From: Pleurocapsa minor HA4230-MV1
Lineage (GTDB): Bacteria > Cyanobacteriota > Cyanobacteriia > Cyanobacteriales > Xenococcaceae
DNA length: 64,000 bases
Assembly: GCA_019359095.1 (NCBI GenBank)
Contig: JAHHHZ010000021.1
Location: 263,163 to 327,162, forward strand
Direction: 5' to 3'
Shown here: positions 1-9,934 of the stretch, piece after piece
Numbering within the stretch: position 1 is the first letter of the stretch
Layout of the letters: the number at the start of each line of letters is the position of its first letter
The notes under the pieces: model-generated
Seen by the model: only the letters and a program-made list of their open reading frames with translations
What the model was told of the DNA's origin: nothing
Databases searched by the model: none
Program-made: the position numbers and the translations under genes

Positions 1-63
1 TCTCTAGAGGTCTACTGTGATGAAAATCCTGATGCTCTAGAATGCCGCGTATACGAAGACTAA
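1..63 (+). CDS. cp12: CP12 protein, C-terminal end only
   Basis: The window opens inside a gene. The frame starting at base 1 reads 20 residues to a TAA at 61-63 and ends YCDENPDALECRVYED. This is the C-terminal Cys-pair module of CP12, the small redox-switched protein that ties GAPDH and phosphoribulokinase into an inactive complex in the dark. The two cysteines, eight residues apart, are the ones that form the C-terminal disulfide in the family. The start and N-terminal part lie outside the window. A terminator follows at 131-165. Confidence 0.85.
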   Translation, partial: SLEVYCDENPDALECRVYED

Positions 64-130
64 CAATTCCCTCAAAGCTAATTGGCGGAAATTTTCTCAT
101 AAATTCTCATAAATTAAGATTAACCACAAA

Positions 131-165
131 GGTGAGAGTAAGTCGGACTCTCATCTTTATTTTTT
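131..165 (+). terminator. Rho-independent terminator after cp12
   Basis: GGTGAGAGT at 131-139 pairs with ACTCTCATC at 147-155 (nine pairs, one G-T wobble) around a seven-base loop. A T-rich run (TTTATTTTTT) follows. It lies about 70 bases after the cp12 stop and is correctly oriented for it. Confidence 0.8.
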
Positions 166-209
166 GCCTTTTACTCCATCTTTAGGACTACCTACTACCT
201 ACTACTTAC

Positions 210-262
210 TACTTACGAGCCGATCACCCTAATTGTCCTAAGCTAATTTTGTACGGCTATAC
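210..262. repeat. Dispersed repeat D, copy 1
   Basis: It contains TACTTACGAGC followed by TAATTGTCCTAA and TTTGTACGGCTATA. Related copies lie at 36155-36193 and 58832-58886. It sits upstream of the DUF3177 gene, in a 304-base gap that otherwise holds only the cp12 terminator and short CTACTAC-type repetition at about 185-215. Confidence 0.7.
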
Positions 263-367
263 ATCAGCGTTGACTTAGAGCAATTGTTAATGCACCCTTA
301 AAAGACAATTTCAAGCTGTTTAATTTTTAACAGCAAAATAGTATATACAATTTCAACAAGATAAATA

Positions 368-961
368 ATGGATATTTGGTTTAGATCTTTAGTATGGATG
401 GACTATCGTTTAGGAGTATTGTTAACAGTAATCCTGCCTTTAGGATTATTAATCTGGGCTTTATTTCAGAAACAAGAAGCCATGCAAAGATTACTGATCA
501 TTTATTGGCGAGTTGCTAGTTTATTAATGATCACGGTTTATCTCTTAATCCCTGGCTGGAAAGTTGGATTTATTAGTGGTTTTGCAGCCCGCATCTTGAT
601 CGCCATTTCTCTGTGGTTTTGGGTCGATCTCAATGAAGAAATTCGCGACACACGCCAAACTTTGCTTAAATTAACCTTTACCTCCTGGCGCTGGGCGATG
701 ACAGCCTATTGTACTTTGGGAGCGATCGCTAAATCATTATTTCTTCCCTGTGGTATATCTAGCAGCACTGCTAAAACTGCTTTTTGTCAGGTATGGTTAG
801 AAGCGCCCGCAGCCTATCGTAACTTCTTCCACAATAAACCAGGAAATGAAGGATTTTTAGGCTTTATGGGTTCAGTTGGCTTAGTTATCTACATCATCTA
901 TCTGGCATATTTTGTCCTGATCCGTCTCGGTAAACAAGGGCGATCGGCGTTGGAACAGTAA
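368..961 (+). CDS. DUF3177-type cyanobacterial membrane protein
   Basis: 197 residues with four or five hydrophobic segments (about residues 14-32, 43-60, 66-86, 108-125 and 170-190), so an integral membrane protein. The overall pattern matches the DUF3177 family, which is conserved in cyanobacteria and has no assigned function. There is no recognisable catalytic motif. The gene is followed after about 100 bases by a small conserved gene on the same strand and may share its transcript. The family call is by sequence resemblance only. Confidence 0.65.
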   Translation: MDIWFRSLVWMDYRLGVLLTVILPLGLLIWALFQKQEAMQRLLIIYWRVASLLMITVYLLIPGWKVGFISGFAARILIAISLWFWVDLNEEIRDTRQTLLKLTFTSWRWAMTAYCTLGAIAKSLFLPCGISSSTAKTAFCQVWLEAPAAYRNFFHNKPGNEGFLGFMGSVGLVIYIIYLAYFVLIRLGKQGRSALEQ

Positions 962-1058
962 GTAATGATGAGCGAGAATCAAAATAGCAAAATAGGGAAA
1001 ATAGGTCTAGGCTAGTGCCTTTTCTGTCCGCAAAGTTGAACTTAAAGTTAGAAAAATT

Positions 1059-1361
1059 ATGCTAGAACCCATTGGCTTACGTTTAGAACAATATACCCTC
1101 AAGCGCAAACAAGAGGTCTTAATGGTTCACCTAGAGACTGCTACGGGTGAATCCGATACGGTCATGATTTTTGCTGGTTTCTCTAGTTCTTTGGTCATGC
1201 CGACGGCTTTTGATCCTGATATTCCGATAATTGCCGCAGATTCAACGATTAATTCAATCGATCGCCTTGTCAGCCCCTATAATCCCAGCAACCCTCGCTA
1301 TCTTGAGTCGGGGCTTACTTTACCAGAAATGATTAAGATCCTCGAAACAATGAATTTATAG
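1059..1361 (+). CDS. Small conserved cyanobacterial protein (DUF7734-like)
   Basis: 100 residues, soluble, with no signal peptide or membrane segment. The N-terminal half is a probable beta-rich fold (LRLEQYTLKRKQEVLMVHLE...GESDTVMIFAGF) and the C-terminus is a short helix (PEMIKILETMNL). It resembles small proteins shared by cyanobacteria and plastids that are grouped as DUF7734; no biochemical role can be inferred. Start ATG at 1059. glmM lies 240 bases downstream, so it probably has its own promoter. Confidence 0.55.
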   Translation: MLEPIGLRLEQYTLKRKQEVLMVHLETATGESDTVMIFAGFSSSLVMPTAFDPDIPIIAADSTINSIDRLVSPYNPSNPRYLESGLTLPEMIKILETMNL

Positions 1362-1600
1362 ATGAATTTAGAGATTAAATAATCTTAACCATCCCTTGGC
1401 TTTAAGCAGATATACTCAATGACAGTGTTGTTTTACCCAAAATAGCAAAATATCGTTTAGCTTATTGGGTAGATACAAGGAATATTGAGTATATATTAAA
1501 TTATTAATTGTAGTATGTTTTGCATCAATTATAAAACAATATTATTTGGCAAAAACACTAAATAAATTTAATTAATGATCAGCTTTAGGAGTGTATAGGT

Positions 1601-3010
1601 GTGAACAATTTAGCCCAGACTTTATTTGATCCAAGTCAATTACCGCAAACCCCTTTATTTGGCACAGATGGAATTAGAGGGAAGGCGGGAGATCTTCTAA
1701 ATGCACCTTTCACCCTACAGCTAGGATATTGGGCTGGTAAAGTTTTAAAGCAGACAGCGACTCATCAGGGCCCAATTATTGTGGGGCAAGATTCACGTAA
1801 TTCTAGTGATATGTTAGCTTCGGCGATCGCAGCAGGATTAACAACCGCAGGACTAGAAGTTTGGAACATAGGTTTATGTCCTACCCCCTGTGTGGCTAAT
1901 TTAGCCAGTGACAGCGAAGCAATTGGCGGAATTATGATTTCGGCTAGCCATAATCCCCCACAAGATAACGGAATTAAGTTTTTTGGCAAAAAGGGGACTA
2001 AATTATCTGACTCTCTAACCCAAAAAATTGAGACTCACCTGAGAAATGATCGGATACTCCATGAGGCTAATTTAGTTTGGGGTAAATCTTATCAGCGCCC
2101 CGAATTAGTTCAACAATATGTCCAGTCTTTGCAACAGTCTCTGCCTCAAAACACCAATTTTCAGGGAATGCGTATTGTCTTAGATTTAGCCTGGGGCGCA
2201 TCGGTCAAGGTGGCTCCAGCAATCTTTGAGCAGTTGGGGGCAGAAGTAATTAGTCTTAACCATTTAGCCAATGGCGATCTGATTAATGTTAATTGCGGTT
2301 CTACCCATTTAGAACTATTAAAGCAAGGGGTAAGAGACTATCATGCCGATCTAGGATTTGCCTTTGATGGTGATGCGGATCGAGTGATGGCGGTAGACAG
2401 TCAGGGTAGAGTAATTGATGGTGATTACATCCTCTATTTTTGGGGTGATTTACTACGTCAGAGCCAGCAGCTACCCGATGATTTAATTGTGGCTACAGTA
2501 ATGGCTAATTTAGGCTTTGAGCGAGCTTGGCAAGCCAAGGGAGGTAAGATCCAGCGTACTGCTGTAGGCGATCGCCATGTTCAAGAAGCGATGTGGCTGA
2601 CAGGGGCAATGTTGGGGGGAGAACAGTCAGGACACATTCTTTGCCACCACCACGGAGTTTCAGGAGATGGTATTCAAACCGCCCTACATTTAACTTCTTT
2701 GGTTAAACAGTCTGAAACCTCTTTAAAAGAATTAGTAGATAACAGTTTCCAAACCTATCCCCAAATTCTGCGCAATGTCATAGTCGAAGATCGCGAACGT
2801 CGTAGCAAATGGCAAGAATGTGAACCTGTCCAGCAGGCGATCGCTCAAGCAGAAGCAGCAATGGGTGAACAGGGCAGAATTTTAGTTCGAGCTTCAGGAA
2901 CAGAACCCTTGATTCGCGTCATGGTTGAAGCTGCCGAACAGCAGTTAACTATCTATTGGACAGATAAACTGGTGCGAGTAATCGAACAAAATTTAGCTGC
3001 TGCGATCTAA
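1601..3010 (+). CDS. glmM: Phosphoglucosamine mutase GlmM
   Basis: Interconverts glucosamine-6-phosphate and glucosamine-1-phosphate on the way to UDP-GlcNAc, peptidoglycan and LPS; cytoplasmic. The 469 residues carry the whole alpha-D-phosphohexomutase signature set: substrate loop GTDGIRG (21-27), phosphoserine motif ISASHNP with the active Ser at 116, Mg-binding DGDADR (256-261), sugar-specificity loop GGEQSGH (339-345) and phosphate-binding RASGTEP (430-436). GEQSGH rather than GEMSGH is usual for GlmM. The start is GTG at 1601 with AGGAG about eight bases upstream, and the protein has normal family length. Confidence 0.95.
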   Translation: MNNLAQTLFDPSQLPQTPLFGTDGIRGKAGDLLNAPFTLQLGYWAGKVLKQTATHQGPIIVGQDSRNSSDMLASAIAAGLTTAGLEVWNIGLCPTPCVANLASDSEAIGGIMISASHNPPQDNGIKFFGKKGTKLSDSLTQKIETHLRNDRILHEANLVWGKSYQRPELVQQYVQSLQQSLPQNTNFQGMRIVLDLAWGASVKVAPAIFEQLGAEVISLNHLANGDLINVNCGSTHLELLKQGVRDYHADLGFAFDGDADRVMAVDSQGRVIDGDYILYFWGDLLRQSQQLPDDLIVATVMANLGFERAWQAKGGKIQRTAVGDRHVQEAMWLTGAMLGGEQSGHILCHHHGVSGDGIQTALHLTSLVKQSETSLKELVDNSFQTYPQILRNVIVEDRERRSKWQECEPVQQAIAQAEAAMGEQGRILVRASGTEPLIRVMVEAAEQQLTIYWTDKLVRVIEQNLAAAI

Positions 3011-3015
3011 TAAAA

Positions 3016-3121
3016 AATCTACAAATGTTTGCTACAAATGGAAGACTTGCCCTAAAGGACTAGCTTCGCGTCGGGGACTTGGAGACTATTTATCTGTATC
3101 ATTCTTATTTGTATTTCATCT
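3016..3121. repeat. Dispersed repeat A, copy 1
   Basis: Runs from CTACAAATGTTTGCTACAAA through GCCCTAAAGGACTAGCTTCG to CTGTATCATTCTTATTTGTA. The same left and right ends recur at 18249-18440, where the middle is expanded. It lies immediately after the glmM stop. Confidence 0.85.
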
Positions 3122-3140
3122 AAAAAACATATGATCTAGT

Positions 3141-3361
3141 AGGGGCGAATTGCCCCAAACTAAGCGAGATAATACCATTTCTCAAAAGTAATAAGAGACT
3201 GGGTAGTAGGGCGTCTAGGCTAAAGTACTGGGTTCATTTGAGTAGGGTGGGCAATGCCCACCCTACGGATTTTGATTGTTTTAACTTCTTATAAAATCTT
3301 TGCCCCAAACTAAGCGAGATAAACGTCTTTGCGTCTTTGCGTCTTTGCGCGAGTTTTATGG
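3141..3361. repeat. Cluster of dispersed repeats B and C
   Basis: The 374-base gap between glmM and acnB is built of repeats. GCCCCAAACTAAGCGAGATA occurs at about 3150 and 3302. A near-perfect palindrome, GTAGGGTGGGCA/TGCCCACCCTAC, lies at 3243-3267 (repeat B; other copies at 26161-26222 and 34240-34303). A run of GTCTTTGC units lies at 3325-3350 (repeat C; related copies at 42709-42790 and 50028-50190). No coding potential is seen. The palindrome could act as a bidirectional terminator between the two convergent genes. Confidence 0.75.
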
Positions 3362-3384
3362 CAATTGTCTAAACGGACTTCGTA

Positions 3385-5982
3385 TCAAACAGGCATCCCT
3401 AAAATATCCTCAATCTTAGGCATATCTTCTAACGCAATCACTCTACCTTCATCGGCAAAATTCTCAATCTGATCGAAGTTGAGATAGCGATATAAATCAC
3501 CTTCAAAGGGAGCAATTTTCTCTTTGACAACTGCCATATATTCATCCACTGTAGGAATCTTACCCAACAAGGCACATACAGCAGCTAATTCCGCTGAACC
3601 TAAGTAAACCTGCGCGCCTTTACCCATACGGTTATTGAAGTTACGGGTAGAAGTAGAAAAGACAGTGGCGTTATCTTCCACACGGGCTTGATTACCCATA
3701 CAGAGGGAACAGCCAGGCATTTCAGTCCGAGCGCCAGCAGCAGCAAAGATGCCATATATTCCTTCTTCACGGAGTTGTTTTTCATCCATGCGAGTAGGAG
3801 GACACACCCAGAGTCTTCCTTTGACGACTCCCGCACCTTCGAGGATCTTAGCAGCAGCGCGATAGTGTCCAATGTTAGTCATGCAAGAACCAATAAACAC
3901 TTCATCTACTTTGTCTCCCGCACATTCTGACATGAGCTTGACGTTATCAGGATCGTTGGGTGCAGCAACGATCGGTTCTTTGATTTCACTCAGGTTGATT
4001 TCAATTGTGTCGGCATATTCTGCATCTTTGTCCGCAGACATTAATTCAGGATTGGCTAACCATTGTTCCATTTTGGCTACCCGACGCATTAAGGTACGAC
4101 CATCACTGTAACCCCGCGCTACCATGTTTTTTAGCAGCGCTATATTAGAACGTAGATATTCAGCAACGGTATTTTCGCTAAGTTTAATCGTACTGCCAGA
4201 ACAAGAACGCTCGGCGGTAGCATCGGTAAGTTCAAATGCCTGTTCTACTTTAAGATCGGGCAAGCCTTCCATTTCCATGACTCGTCCGTTAAAGACATTT
4301 TGCTTATTTTCTTTGGAGACGGTTAGTTTTCCTTGTTGAATAGCCACCCAGGGAATAGCGTTAACAATATCTCTGAGAGTAATTCCTGGCTGTAATTCTC
4401 CTGTGAAACGAACCAGCACAGATTCAGGCATATCTAAAGGCATGACTCCTAATGCTGCTGCAAAGGCGACTAAACCAGAACCAGCAGGGAAAGAGATGCC
4501 GAGAGGAAAGCGAGTATGGGAGTCGCCACCAGTCCCCACTGTGTCGGGTAACAACATTCTATTGAGCCAAGAGTGAATAATTCCATCTCCTGGGCGTAAG
4601 GCTACACCACCACGAGTAGAGAAAAAGTCTGGTAAATTCTTGTGAGTATTGATATCCACAGGCTTGGGATAAGCTGCGGTATGACAGAAAGTTTGCAGAG
4701 TTAAATCGGCATTGAAACCAAGACAGGCTAACTCTTTTAATTCATCTCTAGTCATTGGCCCAGTGGTATCTTGAGAACCAACTGTAGTCATCATTGGCTC
4801 GCAGGATGTACCTGGGCGAACTCCAGTTAAACCACAAGCCTTGCCGACCATTTTTTGTGCCAGAGAAAAGCCTTTGCCAGTATCGACTGGTAGAGACGGA
4901 CGAGTAAAGACTGATGAGACAGGTAAGTTTAAGGCTGCACGAGTTTTATCAGTTAAGGCGCGACCAATAAGTAAGGGAATTCTTCCCCCCGCACGAACTT
5001 CATCAATGATCGTGTCTGGTTTGAGGGTAAAAGTAGAAATCACCTCACCCGCTTCGTTAGTAATTTTGCCTTGATAGGGATGAATAGTAATGACATCTCC
5101 TGTTTTCATCTGAGAGACATCGCACTCAATGGGTAATGCCCCAGAATCTTCTGCTGTATTGAAGAAGATCGGTGCAATTTTATTGCCTAAAATATAACCC
5201 CCAGCTTTTTTATTAGGCACAAAGGGGATTTCGTCACCAATATGCCATAGCACCGAGTTAATTGCCGATTTACGAGATGAACCAGTACCAACTACATCAC
5301 CGACATAAGCTACAGGATGACCTTTGGTTTTTAACTGGGCAATAGTTTCCAAGCCATCAGGCATCTTCGACTCTAGCATTGCTAAGGCGTGGAGGGGAAT
5401 ATCGGGACGAGTAGTGGCGTGGGGTGCAGGAGATAGATCGTCGGTGTTTGTTTCCCCTGGTACATTAAATACCGTTACGGTAATGGCTTCAGGTGGCTGA
5501 GGACGACTAGTAAACCAAGCTGCATCTGCCCAAGAATCAATTACCTGCTGGGCAAAAGAATTACTTTTAGCCAGTTCTAATACGTCGTTAAAGGCATCAA
5601 ACACTAATAGAGTCTTGCTTAAAGCCGTAGTTGCTTCTGTAGCGATCGCCTTATCTTCAGACTTGAGTAAATCCACCAGAGAATGAACGTTATAGCCGCC
5701 AATCATCGTTCCCAGTAAATGTACTGCCTCTACCGCCGAAACTATCGGACAGTTAATTTCACCCTTAGCTACACCAGTTAAGAAACCAGCCTTAACATAG
5801 GCTGCATCATCTACACCAGGGGGGACGCGATCGCGCAACAACCCCAACAGTTCCTCTTCTTCGCCTGCTGCTGGATTTTTTAAAATTTCACATAATTCTG
5901 AAGTTTGTTGTGCCGTTAAAGGTAAAGCAGGAATACCCAAGGCTGCTCTTTCTGCTGCGTGTTTTCTATAGCCTTCTAGCAT
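3385..5982 (-). CDS. acnB: Aconitate hydratase B
   Basis: 4Fe-4S enzyme of the TCA cycle that isomerises citrate and isocitrate; AcnB enzymes also dehydrate 2-methylisocitrate. The 865 residues match AcnB length and order. The N-terminal HEAT-like domain starts [20 protein letters not shown], the swivel domain follows, and the catalytic domains come last. Cluster cysteines are visible in [11 protein letters not shown] (about residue 700) and [10 protein letters not shown] (about 757-766). AcnB is the usual cyanobacterial aconitase. The start ATG at 5982 is followed directly by the conserved N-terminus. Transcription is leftward. chlG lies 175 bases upstream on the same strand. Confidence 0.96.
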   Translation of the reverse strand: MLEGYRKHAAERAALGIPALPLTAQQTSELCEILKNPAAGEEEELLGLLRDRVPPGVDDAAYVKAGFLTGVAKGEINCPIVSAVEAVHLLGTMIGGYNVHSLVDLLKSEDKAIATEATTALSKTLLVFDAFNDVLELAKSNSFAQQVIDSWADAAWFTSRPQPPEAITVTVFNVPGETNTDDLSPAPHATTRPDIPLHALAMLESKMPDGLETIAQLKTKGHPVAYVGDVVGTGSSRKSAINSVLWHIGDEIPFVPNKKAGGYILGNKIAPIFFNTAEDSGALPIECDVSQMKTGDVITIHPYQGKITNEAGEVISTFTLKPDTIIDEVRAGGRIPLLIGRALTDKTRAALNLPVSSVFTRPSLPVDTGKGFSLAQKMVGKACGLTGVRPGTSCEPMMTTVGSQDTTGPMTRDELKELACLGFNADLTLQTFCHTAAYPKPVDINTHKNLPDFFSTRGGVALRPGDGIIHSWLNRMLLPDTVGTGGDSHTRFPLGISFPAGSGLVAFAAALGVMPLDMPESVLVRFTGELQPGITLRDIVNAIPWVAIQQGKLTVSKENKQNVFNGRVMEMEGLPDLKVEQAFELTDATAERSCSGSTIKLSENTVAEYLRSNIALLKNMVARGYSDGRTLMRRVAKMEQWLANPELMSADKDAEYADTIEINLSEIKEPIVAAPNDPDNVKLMSECAGDKVDEVFIGSCMTNIGHYRAAAKILEGAGVVKGRLWVCPPTRMDEKQLREEGIYGIFAAAGARTEMPGCSLCMGNQARVEDNATVFSTSTRNFNNRMGKGAQVYLGSAELAAVCALLGKIPTVDEYMAVVKEKIAPFEGDLYRYLNFDQIENFADEGRVIALEDMPKIEDILGMPV

Positions 5983-6157
5983 TATATTTAGTTCTCCTTT
6001 CTAATATGCAGATAAATAACAGAATATTTATTCTCTCATCGATCTCTTAGTCTATTTTGTTCACAAAGAGTATTTTTAAATGAGATATTGTCGATTAAGC
6101 TTCACGTTATCAATAGGCGCGCGATCGTTCAACATTGAGCAATCGATGTTAATTGAT

Positions 6158-7147
6158 TTATATTCCTGCATGTCCCAAAGCAATACCCGTAAACAGCATC
6201 CCGAATACTAGGAATGGTTGAGCGCTGGCTTGATATTTAACATCATTTTCTAAAGGATTACGCAAAAAGTACATATCCTGAAAAACAATTTGGGGAATCA
6301 CTAGCAAAAAGACAATCGTGGCGTAAAGATTTTCATGAACTGACACGAGATAGCCACTGATGCCGATTTGAAAAACATCGATCATAATTACGCAAATCCA
6401 AGCAGCAGTAGTTACCCCAAACATAACAGGCAAAGATTTCAGACCTAATTCGCGATCGCCTTCGACGCTTTTAAAGTCGTTGACAATGGCAATTCCTAAT
6501 CCAGCAAAACTATAGATTAGGGTCAAAATGACGATTGTCCAGTTTAAATCGCCAAATAAGGCATGACCAGTCCACCAAGGGAGAGCAATATAGCTCGAAC
6601 CCAAGGCATAAGTACCTAGCCAGCCGTTTTGCTTCAGTTTTAATGGTGGTGCGGAGTAAATATATGCTACCAATGAGCCACCCAAGGCAATACAGAGGAT
6701 GGTGGGGAAATCATGACCCACGGCAAGATCTAAACCATAGGCTAAAGCTATGCCAGCAAATAACAGCACAAAGATCTGTACCTTTACCTGGGGTAGAGAA
6801 ATCGCCCCAGAAGGAATCGGCCGATATGGCTCGTTAATCGCATCAATATCGCGATCGTATAGCTCGTTAACGGTTTGCGTATAGCCCGTCATTAAAGGGC
6901 CTGAAAGTAACATACAGGCTGCGGAAAGTAAGAAGTTTTCCACTGTCCAGGTATAGTTGCCCGAAGAAGCTGCGCCACAAATAACGCCCCAGATCAGCGG
7001 AATCCAGGTAATCGGCTTCATTAGCTGAAGGCGTATTTTCCAAATAGATGTTTCTCCTGCTGCTGCGCCTTTCATCCCCAGCAGTTGACGAGTCTTAGAA
7101 TTACCTGAGTTATTCGGTTGTTCGGGATTGGTGGTGGAATCAGACAT
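6158..7147 (-). CDS. chlG: Chlorophyll synthase ChlG
   Basis: Esterifies chlorophyllide a with a C20 prenyl diphosphate in the thylakoid membrane, the last step of chlorophyll a synthesis. The 329 residues form a UbiA-type prenyltransferase with about nine membrane helices. The first Asp-rich motif reads NELYDRDIDAINEPYRPIPSG (94-114), diagnostic for ChlG, and the second is NDFKSVEGDRELGLKSLPV (about 223-241). The first 35 residues are polar. It is the third gene of a leftward run behind the petP-like gene and get3d (58-base gap), which suggests co-expression. Confidence 0.96.
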   Translation of the reverse strand: MSDSTTNPEQPNNSGNSKTRQLLGMKGAAAGETSIWKIRLQLMKPITWIPLIWGVICGAASSGNYTWTVENFLLSAACMLLSGPLMTGYTQTVNELYDRDIDAINEPYRPIPSGAISLPQVKVQIFVLLFAGIALAYGLDLAVGHDFPTILCIALGGSLVAYIYSAPPLKLKQNGWLGTYALGSSYIALPWWTGHALFGDLNWTIVILTLIYSFAGLGIAIVNDFKSVEGDRELGLKSLPVMFGVTTAAWICVIMIDVFQIGISGYLVSVHENLYATIVFLLVIPQIVFQDMYFLRNPLENDVKYQASAQPFLVFGMLFTGIALGHAGI

Positions 7148-7205
7148 GATGATATTAAACGTTTGTTTGCTTTTGACTCTTGTGTGGCTGCTTACCCCTA
7201 CTCAA

Positions 7206-8294
7206 CTAACCTACCGTTACTTCTAAATAACCATTGGCAAATTTAGCCCCTGTGACTGAGTTACCACGCCAAGCAGGAGGAAGGGTAATATTGCGTCGCT
7301 GATCTCCCGCTTCAATGGTAATTTCTGGCCCATATTGAGTTAGCTTGACATCTTTTTTGTCAAATCCTGGCAAGTATACTTTTACTTTACGCTCTGCCAT
7401 GACAAATTCTGTTGCTTGAGGAATATCAACACTGCTTGGCATCTTCGGCAATTGATCGATCAAAGGTTGCCAGTTGTTCCCGTCGTAATTCGGCATTGAG
7501 GTAACTGGTAACGGTTCAAATTCATCAGTGACCGCTTCTCCTCGATTGACCAACACTCCCCCAACACCTAAACCAACCTGTTGAGCGCTACCCCAGAGAT
7601 ACTTAGCTGTAGCGATCTCTATAGGGTCAGGAGTCGTGACTAAATAAGCCATCACATTACCTTTGCTCAATGCTGCTGTACCGTCTTCGAGCATTTGAGT
7701 TGCTGGATTATTAGCATTGCCTGTCAGATCATTGGCTGACCAAGAAGTGTTAAAAATAGCACTGCTCACAGGCTGGACGAAAGGAGACAGAGTTTTGACA
7801 ATATCGGATTCAGCAAAAATACCGCGAAAACGGCGGAAATACCAGCTTAAGTTAGCGGGTAGACCAAACATCCTTAAAGTGTCGATGCCTCCTGTCCCAT
7901 CATAAACAATTACGTCATATTGATTGCTTTGATAATATTCGCGAATAGCATTAAGCGCTAAGGCCCGATCCATGCCTGGCAGGATACCTAGCTCTTGACC
8001 ATATACCTGTTTAAGAATTGGCGATCGCAAATATTGGGCTTCAATTTGCTTAACTTGTTCCCAGCTATTTTCTAACAAGACGGCAGAGTTTAACTGCATC
8101 ACCGCCAAATTCGCCCCAATCTCTTGGGGTTCGGTAGTTGGTGGTACGCCTAAGATTAAACCAAAAGCAGGGGTAGGATCTTGCCCCATTAAAAGTACTT
8201 TTCTGCCTTCTGTAGCTAGTTTTTTAGCAGTTGCGATCGCGCTGATGGTGCGACCCGTACCGCCTTTACCTAAAAAGGTGACGATCGAGGACAT
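7206..8294 (-). CDS. get3d: Get3d-type ATPase with C-terminal alpha-crystallin domain
   Basis: 362 residues of the ArsA/Get3 family of membrane-protein-targeting ATPases. The N-terminus has a deviant Walker A loop, GKGGTGRT (9-16): the second signature residue is Arg15 where most family members have Lys. The last 60 or so residues (VKVYLPGFDKKDVKL to the end) form an alpha-crystallin/HSP20-like beta domain, the mark of the photosynthesis-associated Get3d clade as I know it. No CxxC dimer motif is seen. It lies between a petP-like gene (51 bases upstream) and chlG (58 bases downstream), all leftward, which points to a role in thylakoid protein or pigment handling. That role is inference. Confidence 0.8.
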   Translation of the reverse strand: MSSIVTFLGKGGTGRTISAIATAKKLATEGRKVLLMGQDPTPAFGLILGVPPTTEPQEIGANLAVMQLNSAVLLENSWEQVKQIEAQYLRSPILKQVYGQELGILPGMDRALALNAIREYYQSNQYDVIVYDGTGGIDTLRMFGLPANLSWYFRRFRGIFAESDIVKTLSPFVQPVSSAIFNTSWSANDLTGNANNPATQMLEDGTAALSKGNVMAYLVTTPDPIEIATAKYLWGSAQQVGLGVGGVLVNRGEAVTDEFEPLPVTSMPNYDGNNWQPLIDQLPKMPSSVDIPQATEFVMAERKVKVYLPGFDKKDVKLTQYGPEITIEAGDQRRNITLPPAWRGNSVTGAKFANGYLEVTVG

Positions 8295-8345
8295 ATTTAA
8301 GAATTTAGTGAAATTTTAGTCTGTTATAGATTTAATTTATTATGA

Positions 8346-8540
8346 CTAGTTTACGGGCTTGATTTCATCCTCAAAAAACCAGGTTGAGGAGCGATCGTCA
8401 AATTGAACCACCACACCAACGCCACTGCCATCGGTCATTCTATATTCTTTAATGGTACCAACTTTGCCTAACGTTCCCGCAACGTTTCTATTTACTCGAT
8501 CTCTGAGGCGATAAACCTTGACCTTTTGCCCGATTTCCAT
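8346..8540 (-). CDS. petP: PetP-like cytochrome b6f subunit (DUF2862)
   Basis: 64 residues from the ATG at 8540. The sequence MEIGQKVKVYRLRDRVN, then GTIKEYRMTDGSGVGVVVQF, then STWFFEDEIKPV matches the DUF2862/PetP family, a small SH3-like peripheral subunit of the cyanobacterial and red-algal b6f complex. An upstream in-frame ATG at 8579 would add 13 residues that do not belong to the family, whereas AGGA lies about 13 bases before 8540, so the shorter start is chosen. Cyanobacteria can carry DUF2862 paralogues, so the exact complex membership is inferred. First gene of the run with get3d and chlG. Confidence 0.7.
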   Translation of the reverse strand: MEIGQKVKVYRLRDRVNRNVAGTLGKVGTIKEYRMTDGSGVGVVVQFDDRSSTWFFEDEIKPVN

Positions 8541-8721
8541 TGCTATGAATTTATCCTGAATTATAATGAGCCAACTCACAGTTTAAAGCAAAACCACCCC
8601 TTCTTAAAAGTCAACGTTACTCTAGATCTAACGTTACGCAAGTAATTGCAATTATTTAGGGAAGTAGGGAAGTAGGGAGATAGAGAAATAAAAAACTAGC
8701 AGTTTGAAGTTAATATATCAG

Positions 8722-8790
8722 CAAGTCCCCAAGTCCCCGACGCGAAGCTAGTCCTTTAGGGCAAGTCCCCAAGTCCCCAAGTCCCCAAGT
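8722..8790. repeat. Tandem AAGTCCCC units around a CTAGTCCTTTAGG core
   Basis: Copies of the octamer AAGTCCCC flank GACGCGAAGCTAGTCCTTTA. The core is the reverse complement of the core of repeat A (3016-3121). The 320-base gap between the petP-like gene and the ABC ATPase holds this, purine-rich GGGAAGTA repetition near 8660, and the AT-rich promoter region of the ABC gene. No gene is seen. Confidence 0.75.
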
Positions 8791-8899
8791 AAAAACCCTA
8801 GGGTAAATTAGCAGGATCTAGATAATTACTTAACATCTGTCATCAGCAGAACTATTACAATAAATATATAAAATGTAGACAAAACAATTTTTAAATAGT

Positions 8900-9919
8900 A
8901 TGTCGGCTGCCGTTTTAATTGAAAACCTACAAAAAAGCTATGGTGATGTCCAGGCGGTAAAAGATATTTCTTTCACTGTCCAGCCAGGAGAAATCTTTGG
9001 TTTATTAGGCCCCAACGGTGCGGGCAAAACCACCACTATTCGCTGTTTGTGTACTCTAGCTAAACCTAATGCTGGCAAGATTGAAGTCGGGGGAATTAGT
9101 GCGATCGCTTCCCCGAAAGCAGTACGACAACGGTTGGGTTATGTGGCCCAAGAAGTAGCAATTGACAAGGTATTAACTGGTAGAGAGCTATTGAAGTTAC
9201 AGGCAGCACTTTACCATTTACCCCAAAAAATAATTGGCGATCGCATTCAACAATTAATTGAAGTATTAGGCTTGTCAGAATATGCCAACAAGAAGACAGG
9301 CACTTATTCTGGGGGAATTCGTAAACGTCTAGATTTAGCAGCGGGATTATTACATCAGCCTGAAGTTTTGGTTTTAGATGAGCCTACAGTTGGTTTGGAT
9401 ATTGAAAGTCGGCTGGTGGTGTGGGAGTTTTTACAAGAACTGCGCGCAGCAGGAACAACTGTTCTAATTACTAGTCATTACCTAGAGGAAATCGATGCTT
9501 TAGCCGATCGCTTGGCAATTATCGATCAAGGAGTGGTGATTGATGAGGGTAAACCGTCAGAATTGAAAGATAAATTGGGTGGCGATCGCGTTACCTTAAA
9601 AATTAGAGAGTTCACCAGTGATGAAGAAGCAGCTAAAGCCAAGCATATTTTAGAATCTTTGCCTTTCGTGGAAGAAGTAATTATCAATGCTGTCCAGGGT
9701 AATTCTCTCAACTTGATTGTCAAATCTGGTCAAAGTTCCCTCAGTAAAATCGAGCAGTCTCTAGCAGAAGTCGAGCTACCGACATTTAGCTTATCGCAGT
9801 CTCGCCCTAGTCTTGATGATGTTTATCTCGCAGCTACTGGACAAACTATTATGGATGCTCAAATAGCTGCATCTAGCACCAGGGATCTGAAAAAAGAGAA
9901 AAAACAGCAAATGAAGTAA
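8900..9919 (+). CDS. ABC transporter ATP-binding protein (DrrA-like)
   Basis: 339-residue cytoplasmic ATPase of the drug-export (ABC-2) type. It has Walker A GPNGAGKTT (37-45), signature YSGGIRKR (136-143), Walker B VLVLDEPT (156-163) and switch His in ITSHYLEE. The C-terminal 100 residues form the extra domain found in DrrA/CcmA-type exporters (DDVYLAATGQ). The partner permease is at 11381. A cytochrome P450 gene lies between them, starting 15 bases after this stop, so all three are probably one operon. The substrate is unknown. Confidence 0.9.
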   Translation: MSAAVLIENLQKSYGDVQAVKDISFTVQPGEIFGLLGPNGAGKTTTIRCLCTLAKPNAGKIEVGGISAIASPKAVRQRLGYVAQEVAIDKVLTGRELLKLQAALYHLPQKIIGDRIQQLIEVLGLSEYANKKTGTYSGGIRKRLDLAAGLLHQPEVLVLDEPTVGLDIESRLVVWEFLQELRAAGTTVLITSHYLEEIDALADRLAIIDQGVVIDEGKPSELKDKLGGDRVTLKIREFTSDEEAAKAKHILESLPFVEEVIINAVQGNSLNLIVKSGQSSLSKIEQSLAEVELPTFSLSQSRPSLDDVYLAATGQTIMDAQIAASSTRDLKKEKKQQMK

Positions 9920-9934
9920 CCTGTTTATTAAACG

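Noticed and set aside
3243..3267. CRISPR-like or rho-independent terminator only
   Set aside because: The palindrome recurs elsewhere with the same flanking sequence (26161), so it is part of a dispersed repeat; a terminator role is possible but secondary.
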